DNA of 64,000 bases from an uncultured Acetatifactor sp. (GTDB lineage: Bacteria > Bacillota > Clostridia > Lachnospirales > Lachnospiraceae): positions 36,549-100,548 of the forward strand of contig CAKRYI010000007.1 of NCBI GenBank assembly GCA_934426825.1. The letters are read 5' to 3'. Positions 15,924 to 22,604 of this stretch are shown in pieces. Every line of letters starts with the position of its first letter. Position 1 is the first letter of the stretch. The notes under the pieces were generated by a model, which worked only from the letters and a program-made list of their open reading frames with translations, had not been told where the DNA came from and searched no databases. The position numbers and the translations under genes are program-made.

Positions 15924-17144
15924 ATGTTAACATCACTTGCATTCATTTTTCTGGTTGGATTGGCGATGGCTGCAATCTGCCAACAATTAAAGCTGCCGAG
16001 AATTATCGGTATGCTGGTTACCGGCATTGTGCTGGGACCTTATGTACTGAATGTACTGGACCCGTCCATTTTGTCGATTTCCGCAGAGCTGCGTCAGATG
16101 GCGCTGATTATTATTTTGCTGAAAGCCGGGTTGTCCTTGGAGCTTTCGGATTTAAGGAAAGTGGGCAGACCGGCGATTATGATGTCCTGTGTGCCGGCAA
16201 GCTGTGAGATTCTTGCCTTTTTCCTGTTTGCACCTGCGATTCTGGGCGTGACCCGGATGGAGGGAGCTGTCATGGGTGCGGTTTTAGGCGCTGTTTCCCC
16301 GGCGGTGGTGGTGCCGAGAATGGTGCAGCTTATGGATACACGGTACGGAACGGATAAGAGTATTCCCCAGCTGATTCTGGCGGGGGCTTCCTGCGACGAC
16401 ATTTTTGTGATTGTGCTGTTTACGACCTTTGTGGGCATGGCGCAGGGCGGCAGTGCAAAGGCGATGGATTTTGTAAATATCCCCGTTTCTATTGTATTGG
16501 GAATCCTGTTAGGAGCGGCGGCAGGGTATCTGCTGGGGCTGTTTTTTGAAACGGCTTATGCACACAGGCATTGCGTCCGAAACAGCATGAAAGTCATTAT
16601 TGTTTTGGGTTTGGCGTTTCTGCTTATGGCGGTGGAAACGTGGCTCAAAGGAATTGTGGCGGTATCGGGACTGCTGGCGGTAGTGAGCATGGCATGTATG
16701 CTTAAGGTGAAGAGCATTGCTTTTGTCTCAAAACGGCTTTCGGAAAAGTTTGGAAAACTCTGGCTGGCGGCGGAGGTGATTCTGTTTGTGCTGGTAGGGG
16801 CGGCAGTGGATATTCGTTATACCATGGAAGCGGGAGCGGCAGCCGTTCTTATGATAATGGTGGCGTTGGTATTTCGCTCCATCGGTGTGCTTATCTGCCT
16901 CGCCGGAACCGCGCTAAACCGCAGAGAGAGAATCTTTTGCGTGATTGCATATCTTCCGAAGGCAACGGTGCAGGCGGCTATCGGTTCCGTTCCGCTGGCA
17001 ATGGGACTGCCCTGCGGCAGCATTGTTCTTTCCGTGGCGGTACTCGCAATTTTGATTACGGCACCGCTTGGAGCCATCGGTATGGATATGACTTATCAGA
17101 AGCTGCTTAGCAGAGAGGAAGGTGCGGAGGGAAAACCGGTATAA
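15924..17144 (+). CDS. Cation:proton antiporter (CPA family), likely fluoride-stress protein
   Basis: This 406-residue membrane protein has about 12 helices of the Na+/H+ exchanger fold. It opens with an AAICQQLKLPRIIGMLVTGIVLG stretch typical of CPA transporters. AVSPAVVVPRM in the core helix and GASCDDIFVIVLF, with paired Asp residues near 155, fit the ion-binding helices of the NhaA/NhaP/KefB group. The fluoride riboswitch upstream suggests it acts in fluoride stress; antiporter genes are known members of fluoride regulons besides CrcB and CLC-F. ATG 15924 is chosen for the AAAGGAGGA site 7 nt before it, rather than the earlier in-frame start at 15900. Confidence 0.88.
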   Translation: MLTSLAFIFLVGLAMAAICQQLKLPRIIGMLVTGIVLGPYVLNVLDPSILSISAELRQMALIIILLKAGLSLELSDLRKVGRPAIMMSCVPASCEILAFFLFAPAILGVTRMEGAVMGAVLGAVSPAVVVPRMVQLMDTRYGTDKSIPQLILAGASCDDIFVIVLFTTFVGMAQGGSAKAMDFVNIPVSIVLGILLGAAAGYLLGLFFETAYAHRHCVRNSMKVIIVLGLAFLLMAVETWLKGIVAVSGLLAVVSMACMLKVKSIAFVSKRLSEKFGKLWLAAEVILFVLVGAAVDIRYTMEAGAAAVLMIMVALVFRSIGVLICLAGTALNRRERIFCVIAYLPKATVQAAIGSVPLAMGLPCGSIVLSVAVLAILITAPLGAIGMDMTYQKLLSREEGAEGKPV

Positions 17145-17160
17145 AAAAATGGTTGAGATA

Positions 17161-17223
17161 TTGACAATCTATGAAAACGTGGTATATTTTAAATGCAAAT
17201 GAGTTGCAACTGCATTTAAAATA
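17161..17223 (+). promoter_or_regulatory. Promoter with nested inverted-repeat operator before the metal exporter
   Basis: TTGACA (17161-17166) and TATATT (17183-17188) are 16 nt apart. TATTTTAAATGCA (17185-17197) and TGCATTTAAAATA (17211-17223) are perfect 13-bp inverted arms. Inside lies TGCAA-ATGAG-TTGCA (17194-17208), a shape fitting a Fur-family dimer site. A repressor here would cover the -10 and start site. The Fur-family gene at 18373 is the likely binder; that is inference. Confidence 0.7.
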
Positions 17224-17235
17224 TTGGAGGAAATT

Positions 17236-18060
17236 ATGGCAGACGTTATGATAGATACTTTATTGGATACCTTAAAATTAATTCCGTTTTTGCTTCTGAC
17301 CTATGTAGCGATGGAATATCTGGAGCACCGAACCGGCGATAAGGTGAACAAGGTGGTGCGAAAGGCGGGCAAGTTAGGTCCTGCAATCGGCAGTATATTG
17401 GGAGTGGTGCCCCAGTGCGGGTTTTCCGCAGCGGCGTCCAATCTTTATGCGGGAAAAGTTATCACATTGGGAACATTGATTGCTATTTTCCTTTCCACCT
17501 CGGACGAAATGTTACCGATTCTTATCTCAGAGCAGGTGTCCCTTTCCCTGATTGGCAAAATTCTGCTTTTGAAAGTGTGTATCGGGGCGGTGGCAGGCTT
17601 TTTGATTGACTTATTTTTAAAGGGTAAAAAAGAGGAACACGAGCATATTCATGATTTGTGTGAACACGACCACTGCCACTGTGAGAAGGGAATATTCCGC
17701 TCAGCGTTGAGCCATACGGCGCAGATTACGCTTTTTATTCTGATAATCAGTTTTGTATTGAATACGGTACTGCATTTTGTGGGTGAGGATGCCTTGGCAG
17801 GACTGATATTGAACCGTCCGGTACTTGGTCCTGTGCTGGCAGGACTGGTCGGACTGATACCGAACTGTGCCTCCTCCGTTGTCATTACCCAGCTTTACCT
17901 GCAAGGAGTCATTAACATGGGTTCCATGATGGCGGGTCTGTTGGTAGGCTCCGGCGTGGGACTTCTTGTACTGTTCCGCGTAAACCCCGACAAAAAAGAA
18001 AATTTCAAAATTGTTCTTCTGCTCTATGCCATTGGCGTCCTTGCCGGAATTATGGTATAA
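17236..18060 (+). CDS. Putative heavy-metal exporter (ArsP_2-type, annotated as manganese transporter in relatives)
   Basis: The 274 residues form about eight to ten hydrophobic segments in two homologous halves. Each half carries a signature: GSILGVVPQCGFSAAASNLY near residue 55 and GLVGLIPNCASSVVITQLYL near 200, with conserved P-C residues in the membrane. The cytosolic loop HEHIHDLCEHDHCHC (about 135-150) is rich in His and Cys and should bind metal. This layout matches the 10TM putative heavy-metal exporter family. ATG 17236 follows GGAGG by 5 nt. The gene sits between a large operator and a Fur-type regulator. Confidence 0.82.
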   Translation: MADVMIDTLLDTLKLIPFLLLTYVAMEYLEHRTGDKVNKVVRKAGKLGPAIGSILGVVPQCGFSAAASNLYAGKVITLGTLIAIFLSTSDEMLPILISEQVSLSLIGKILLLKVCIGAVAGFLIDLFLKGKKEEHEHIHDLCEHDHCHCEKGIFRSALSHTAQITLFILIISFVLNTVLHFVGEDALAGLILNRPVLGPVLAGLVGLIPNCASSVVITQLYLQGVINMGSMMAGLLVGSGVGLLVLFRVNPDKKENFKIVLLLYAIGVLAGIMV

Positions 18061-18069
18061 TGTACGCGA

Positions 18070-18336
18070 GCAAAAAACAAGCGGCTGCGAAGCAGACATT
18101 TGTTTTTTGCCGCGATAACGAACGAACCGCCTGCGTCAGCAGGCAAAAAGCGCGTAGCGCTGGTTCGTGAGTTTTTCAGCAGTATACTATTGCAGAGCCG
18201 TCTTTGGCCGTTAGCGAACGAACCGTCTGCGATAGCAGACAATGAGCGCGACAGCGCGGGTTCGAGAGCGGTCGCAGGGATTCGCCTGCGTCAACAGACA
18301 ATGAGCGCGACAGTGCGGGTTCGCAAGCGGTCGCGG
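18070..18336. repeat. Cluster of GC-rich hairpin and cloverleaf-like repeats
   Basis: The 312-nt gap before the Fur gene holds stacked structures. GCAAAAAACAA/TTGTTTTTTGC (18070-18110) encloses a small hairpin. At 18122-18168 the outer stem ACGAACC/GGTTCGT encloses GCCTGC/GCAGGC and GCGC/GCGC, forming a three-way junction. The same plan recurs at 18218-18264 (CGAACC, GTCTGC/GCAGAC, GCGC/GCGC, GGTTCG). A third unit (18285-18336) keeps the 3' half in nearly the same bases, about 60 nt after the second. No gene is seen in it. It may be a short palindromic mobile repeat or a structured leader. Confidence 0.75.
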
Positions 18337-18372
18337 CGTGAGCATGCACGCCGGTGAAAAAGGAGACCTACT

Positions 18373-18825
18373 ATGGAAAAAGAACAGAATCACAATTATC
18401 CCCAAGGGTTAAAATGGACAAAACAGCGCAAAAAAGTATACGACGTACTGCTCGCGGCAAACGAGCCGCTGAGCGCTGTTCAGATATATAACAGGGTGGA
18501 GCGTGGCAACGAGGACTGCGACTACGCCATGTCCACCATATACCGAATCCTTGCCAGCTTTGAGGAAAAGAGTCTGGTGAACAAGACCAACTGGATGGGT
18601 GACGGAACGGTAGTTTATGAATTAAACCGCGGCGGGCACACCCACTATGCGGTATGTCTGGAGTGCCATAAACGTATTCCTTTAAAAAACTGCCCTTTTG
18701 CCCATGTTCATTTGGAGGAGGATGCCGGAGATTTTACTATTACCGGGCATAAGCTGGAAGTGTATGGCTATTGCAAAGACTGCGAAAAATTGCGTAGACA
18801 GTCGGAAAAGGAGGACAAAGCATGA
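18373..18825 (+). CDS. Fur-family metal-responsive repressor
   Basis: This 150-residue regulator has an N-terminal winged helix (KWTKQRKKVYDVLLAANEPL, then STIYRILASFEEKSLV) and a C-terminal dimerisation domain. HTHYAVCLECHKRIPLKNCPF carries the His ligands and the first CxxC; YCKDC at the end is the second CxxC, so the structural zinc site is complete. The pattern CPFAH with TGHKLEVYGYC is closer to Zur-like than PerR-like members. AAGGAGA precedes ATG 18373. Its stop overlaps the next gene. It is a likely regulator of the exporter upstream. Confidence 0.9.
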   Translation: MEKEQNHNYPQGLKWTKQRKKVYDVLLAANEPLSAVQIYNRVERGNEDCDYAMSTIYRILASFEEKSLVNKTNWMGDGTVVYELNRGGHTHYAVCLECHKRIPLKNCPFAHVHLEEDAGDFTITGHKLEVYGYCKDCEKLRRQSEKEDKA

Positions 18826-19850
18826 AGGCTCTTTTTATAGGAGGAACCGGAACCATCAGTACCGCTGTCAGCCGGAAATTATTGGCAGAAGGACATGACC
18901 TTTATCTCTTAAATCGTGGAAACCGCAAAGTGTCGGAACTGGAGGGCGCAAAATGGCTTCAGGCAGATATTAATGCGGAGGAAGATAAGGTCAGAAAACT
19001 GATAGCAGAGGAATTCTTTGACGTGGTGGCGGATTTTATTGCCTTTACGCCGGAACAGTTGAAGAGAGATTTCCGTCTGTTTCAGGGAAAGACGGCACAG
19101 TTTATTTTCATAAGTTCTGCTTCTGCGTACCAGAAACCGCCCATGGACTACCTCATAGATGAAGGAACGCCGCTGGCAAACCCCTACTGGGAATATTCCC
19201 GAAATAAGCAGGCATGCGAGGAATATTTGATGAAACAGTATCGGGAAGAAGGATTTCCGGTAACGATAGTGCGCCCCAGCCACACCTATGATGAAAGAAC
19301 GATTCCGTTGGGAATTCATGGCAATAAAGGAAGCTGGCAGAATGTGAAGCGTATGCTGGAGGGCAAACCCGTGCTGATTCACGGGGACGGAACCTCTCTG
19401 TGGACAATGACACACAACAGTGATTTTGCCAAAGGATTTGTAGGTCTTATGGGAAATATCCATGCCATAGGTCAGGCGGTGCAGATTACTTCCGATGAGA
19501 CACTGACATGGAATCAGATATACCGGACGGTTGCGGACGCCTTGGGAGTGGAACTGCATGCCTGTCATGTGGCTTCCGAGTTTTTGGATGCGTGCAGTCC
19601 TTACGATTTCCGCGGCTCCTTGTTGGGAGACAAGGCAAATTCTGTGGTGTTTGATAATCGTAAGCTGAAACGGCTGGTGCCGGGATTCGTGGCGGATAAG
19701 CGGTTTGATCAAGGCGTCAGGGAAAGCATTGCCTATGTACTTTCCCACCCGGAGTTACAGGTGGAGGACCCGGAATATGATGCGTGGTGCGACCGGGTGG
19801 TGGCAGTTTTGGAGCGTGCTAAGCAGGAAATTCGGGAAGAATTGACTTAA
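18822..19850 (+). CDS. NAD(P)-dependent epimerase/dehydratase-like protein (extended SDR)
   Basis: The 342 residues begin with ALFIGGTGTISTAVSRKL, the Rossmann GxxGxxG nucleotide site. FISSASAYQKP marks the catalytic Ser region and YSRNKQACEEYL the YxxxK pair near residue 130. These are extended SDR features of nucleotide-sugar epimerases and dehydratases. The substrate is unknown. The ATG overlaps the fur stop (ATGA), so the two genes are translationally coupled. That is an unusual partner for a Fur repressor and hints at a metal-linked metabolic role. Confidence 0.85.
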   Translation: MKALFIGGTGTISTAVSRKLLAEGHDLYLLNRGNRKVSELEGAKWLQADINAEEDKVRKLIAEEFFDVVADFIAFTPEQLKRDFRLFQGKTAQFIFISSASAYQKPPMDYLIDEGTPLANPYWEYSRNKQACEEYLMKQYREEGFPVTIVRPSHTYDERTIPLGIHGNKGSWQNVKRMLEGKPVLIHGDGTSLWTMTHNSDFAKGFVGLMGNIHAIGQAVQITSDETLTWNQIYRTVADALGVELHACHVASEFLDACSPYDFRGSLLGDKANSVVFDNRKLKRLVPGFVADKRFDQGVRESIAYVLSHPELQVEDPEYDAWCDRVVAVLERAKQEIREELT

Positions 19851-19883
19851 TTATAAAAAAATTAAGAAAAAAGAAAAAAATGC

Positions 19884-19939
19884 TTGCATTTCTATAAACT
19901 ATATAATATAATAACACTTGCGTTGTGAATGACGCAAGT
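19884..19939 (+). promoter_or_regulatory. Promoter and leader hairpin of tRNA-Lys
   Basis: TTGCAT (19884-19889) and TATAAT (19907-19912) are 17 nt apart. ACTTGCG/CGCAAGT (19916-19939) forms a 7-bp leader hairpin that ends 4 nt before the tRNA. Confidence 0.65.
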
Positions 19940-19943
19940 AAAT

Positions 19944-20016
19944 GCGCCGCTAGCTCAGCTGGTAGAGCACCTGACTCTTAATCAGGGTGTCCAGGGTTCG
20001 AGCCCCTGGCGGCGCA
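19944..20016 (+). tRNA. tRNA-Lys (anticodon CTT)
   Basis: This is a 73-nt cloverleaf. Acceptor GCGCCGC/GCGGCGC, D arm GCTC/GAGC, anticodon stem CCTGA/TCAGG with loop CTCTTAA (anticodon CTT), and T arm CAGGG/CCCTG around TTCGAGC all pair. Discriminator A, no encoded CCA. A terminator follows at once. Confidence 0.96.
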
Positions 20017-20020
20017 CTTT

Positions 20021-20070
20021 AAAGAACTGGTTTTTGGGACATAGGAGCCCGGGGGTCGGTTCTTTTTTTT
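20021..20070 (+). terminator. Terminator after tRNA-Lys
   Basis: AAAGAAC (20021-20027) pairs with GTTCTTT (20059-20065), continuing into a T run to 20070. The loop is long and holds a G-rich stretch. Confidence 0.6.
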
Positions 20071-20112
20071 GCAATAAAAAGAGATAGCGGTACGCCGATA
20101 ACCAAATATTTC

Positions 20113-20141
20113 TTTACAGGGCAGAGAAACCGTGCTATATT
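20113..20141 (+). promoter_or_regulatory. Promoter of the LuxR-type regulator
   Basis: TTTACA (20113-20118) and TATATT (20136-20141) are 17 nt apart. Transcription would start near 20148, about 150 nt before the ATG. Confidence 0.6.
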
Positions 20142-20191
20142 GAAATTAGCCAAAGTTAAAGAGTTCGCAAGAACAAAATGTCACACAAAAC

Positions 20192-20218
20192 CCCCGGGGC
20201 GCTATCCCGGGGTCTTTT
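20192..20218 (+). terminator. Attenuator-like hairpin in the LuxR-gene leader
   Basis: CCCCGGG (20192-20198) pairs with CCCGGGG (20206-20212), followed by TCTTTTA. It lies between the promoter and the start codon, so it may end part of the transcripts. The T run is short. Confidence 0.5.
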
Positions 20219-20298
20219 ATTATCAGGCTGACGATACAGAACACAGCAATCCACGAACATTTACACACCTATTACATCACACAGTCAGAGGAAAGAGT

Positions 20299-21822
20299 AT
20301 GACAGAAAACAAATCCGACAAATCCGAAAAGAAACAGGAATATCCCAGAAAAGCAAAAGAATTGTTGAAAATTATCAAAGCGGGGGACAGGGAGGACTGC
20401 CTCGTAGAGACGGTGCAAAGGGAATTTGCCCATCCCTTCAGCATGACAACACTTTGGATTTGCAGAGAATATATCCACAAACTGCCGGAGGAAGTCTATC
20501 ACCGGAATACGCCGGAAAGCATGGAATTTGTGGCGCTGCGGGCGCTGCTTGCCACGATGGAGGGTGACCTGCAGGGAGCTGAGACATATGCGGGAATTTT
20601 GGGAAAGACGCCCCGGCACTTGTGCAGCGAATGTCTGGAGGAACAGGACTGGTATCGCATTGTACTGGAACTGGTTATGCCCTATGTGAGTGACAATCAG
20701 TTTTTGCACATCATTTGTTTTTTGAGACAAATCGGAGCAAATCCGGTGCAGAGCCTGACCCTGTCGGCGAACAGACCCAGTATCCTCAATGGATTCCGCG
20801 ATTTTACCAGATTCGGAAGATATTTGGAAAAAAACAAGAGCCTTATCATGGAAATCGTGGGAACTCTTTACGGAGAGAACGGCAGGGGTGTCTGCGAAAT
20901 CATGTTGGCGGAGTGGTACTATCAGAACAATGACTGTTTTCATGCGCTGGTGCTGGTGACGGGCACCATTCCCATGATGGAGAGTGCGAAAGATATGCAA
21001 TGTCTTTTTGCCGGCATGGCACTGCAGATGAAAATATTGCTTTTAAACGGGCAGAGTCAGGCAGCGGCTCCTCTGGTGGAAAAAGTCAGACGGCGCATCC
21101 AGTCCACCGGATGGGAGGAGCTTACCAGCAGCCTGAATGCAATGGAAGCGCGGGCAGCATGCTACGAGGGGCGGCAGGATGTCGTTCAGGAATGGCTGAC
21201 GCGGAATGCGCCGGACGAAAACGGTGAACTTTACATGATGGATATGTATGCGTATCTGATTAAAATACGGTGTTACCTGATGATGGGAAAGTACATGATG
21301 GCGCATGTGCTGGCAAAACAGCTGATTCACCTTTTGAAACCGGCAAACCGATACATGGATTTGTGCGAATGTTATATGCTGTCGGCATTTGCCTGCTATA
21401 AAGCGGGAAGTGAAGAAGATATGTGCGGCGAACTGGAAAAAGCATTGTATCTTGCGAAGCGCTATAAATACATACGTCTGCTGGCGGACGAGGGAAACTG
21501 CATGGTGCGGGTGCTTTCTATTTATTGGGAAAAACATGGCGAGGACGATTTTACGCGAAAAATCATGGTGGTTGCCAGGGAAGTGGGCAAACGGTTCCCG
21601 GATTACATGAAATCGCAGGATGAATACTATGAACCCCTCACCCCTACGGAAAAGCAGATACTGCAGCTTTTGGCACAGGGGCTGTCCTATGAGGAGATAG
21701 GCAGGAAACTCGATAAAAAGACAGGTACCGTGAAGTTCCACGGTTCCGGCATTTTCAAGAAACTGGAGGTAAAAAACAGGCAACAGGCGGTCATCCGGGC
21801 GGAAGAAATCGGGCTGTTATAG
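20299..21822 (+). CDS. LuxR-type HTH regulator with a helical (TPR-like) sensor region
   Basis: The 507 residues end with a LuxR/GerE domain (about 445-507): LTPTEKQILQLLAQGLSYEEIG and a recognition helix leading to FKKLEVKNRQQAV. The first 430 residues are alpha-helical repeats resembling the TPR region of MalT-like regulators, but no N-terminal ATPase or Walker motif is present. The signal is unknown. An in-frame TTG at 20140 would extend the protein by 53 residues through the leader hairpin. ATG 20299, with AGAGGAAAG before it, is preferred. No partner gene is adjacent in the same transcript. Confidence 0.82.
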   Translation: MTENKSDKSEKKQEYPRKAKELLKIIKAGDREDCLVETVQREFAHPFSMTTLWICREYIHKLPEEVYHRNTPESMEFVALRALLATMEGDLQGAETYAGILGKTPRHLCSECLEEQDWYRIVLELVMPYVSDNQFLHIICFLRQIGANPVQSLTLSANRPSILNGFRDFTRFGRYLEKNKSLIMEIVGTLYGENGRGVCEIMLAEWYYQNNDCFHALVLVTGTIPMMESAKDMQCLFAGMALQMKILLLNGQSQAAAPLVEKVRRRIQSTGWEELTSSLNAMEARAACYEGRQDVVQEWLTRNAPDENGELYMMDMYAYLIKIRCYLMMGKYMMAHVLAKQLIHLLKPANRYMDLCECYMLSAFACYKAGSEEDMCGELEKALYLAKRYKYIRLLADEGNCMVRVLSIYWEKHGEDDFTRKIMVVAREVGKRFPDYMKSQDEYYEPLTPTEKQILQLLAQGLSYEEIGRKLDKKTGTVKFHGSGIFKKLEVKNRQQAVIRAEEIGLL

Positions 21823-21847
21823 AGTTCACAAAATCTTCACAAAAAAA

Positions 21848-21890
21848 TTAGCACTCACCACTTGACAGTGCTAATAATGAGTGCTATATT
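21848..21890 (+). promoter_or_regulatory. CIRCE operator and promoter of hsp20
   Basis: TTAGCACTC-N9-CAGTGCTAA (21848-21874) is a CIRCE element with one changed base in the right arm (consensus GAGTGCTAA). It overlaps TTGACA (21862-21867); TATATT (21885-21890) is 17 nt on. A further GAGTGCTAT half site lies at 21879-21887. HrcA would repress the gene until heat stress. Confidence 0.88.
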
Positions 21891-21997
21891 ACATCTAGAA
21901 CAAAGGAAGAGGAAAAGATTTAAAGAGTTCCAAATCTTTCAGTTCAAAGAAACAGGTAAACAAACATATGTGTTTAATAGAAAAGGAGAGATGACTT

Positions 21998-22459
21998 ATG
22001 TTGATGCCTAGTATTTTTGGAGAGAATTTGTTCGATGATTTATTTGACTTCCCGTTCTATGATGATAGAAATGAGAACAAGATTGAGAAGAAGCTGTATG
22101 GAAGACACGCCAGAAACCTGATGAAGACAGATATCAAGGAACTGGACAACGGCTATGAGCTGGAGATAGATTTGCCCGGATTTAAGAAAGAAGAGATTCA
22201 TGCTTCACTGGAGAATGGTTATCTGACCATCAGCGCTGCTAAGGGTCTTGACCAGGACGAGCAGGATAAAGAAACCGGACATTATATCCGCAGGGAGCGT
22301 TACGCAGGTTCCTGTGAGAGAAGTTTCTATGTCGGCGACGGTGTGACCCAGGAAGATGTTAAGGCTGAATTTAAGCACGGCATCCTGAAACTGTTCGTTC
22401 CTAAGAAAGAAGCAAAACCTGCGGTTGAGCAGAACAAGTATATTGCGATTGAGGGATAA
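21998..22459 (+). CDS. Small heat-shock protein, Hsp20/alpha-crystallin family
   Basis: This 153-residue cytoplasmic chaperone holds unfolding proteins in a soluble state. The alpha-crystallin domain runs from about 40 to 140: DIKELDNGYELEIDLPGFKKEEI, then a GHYIRRERYAGSCERSFYVG loop and HGILKLFVPK (G-L-x-[IV]-like end motif). The N-terminus (MPSIFGENLFDDLFDFPF) is the short flexible arm used in oligomer formation. AAAGGAGA serves ATG 21998. Its CIRCE promoter predicts HrcA-controlled heat induction. It is a single-gene unit closed by the terminator at 22486-22520. Confidence 0.95.
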   Translation: MLMPSIFGENLFDDLFDFPFYDDRNENKIEKKLYGRHARNLMKTDIKELDNGYELEIDLPGFKKEEIHASLENGYLTISAAKGLDQDEQDKETGHYIRRERYAGSCERSFYVGDGVTQEDVKAEFKHGILKLFVPKKEAKPAVEQNKYIAIEG

Positions 22460-22485
22460 GCGGACAGCCTGTAATCAATCGAAAG

Positions 22486-22520
22486 AAAATCCATCCGGCG
22501 GCATGCCGGGTGGATTTTTT
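22486..22520 (+). terminator. Terminator after hsp20
   Basis: AAAATCCATCCGGC pairs with GCCGGGTGGATTTT (one T-G wobble) over a five-base loop and runs into TTTTTT. Confidence 0.88.
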
Positions 22521-22543
22521 GTGTTCCTATTCTGTTTGGGATA

Positions 22544-22552
22544 TGCTATAAT
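22544..22552 (+). promoter_or_regulatory. Extended -10 promoter of the first LacI-GGDEF gene
   Basis: TGCTATAAT carries the TG-n extension and a perfect TATAAT at 22547-22552. No clear -35. The leader is about 45 nt. Confidence 0.5.
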
Positions 22553-22604
22553 AAAAAAGAAGTTAGGATGACTTACCGATGTAGGAACACAAGAGGAAAC
22601 TGCT

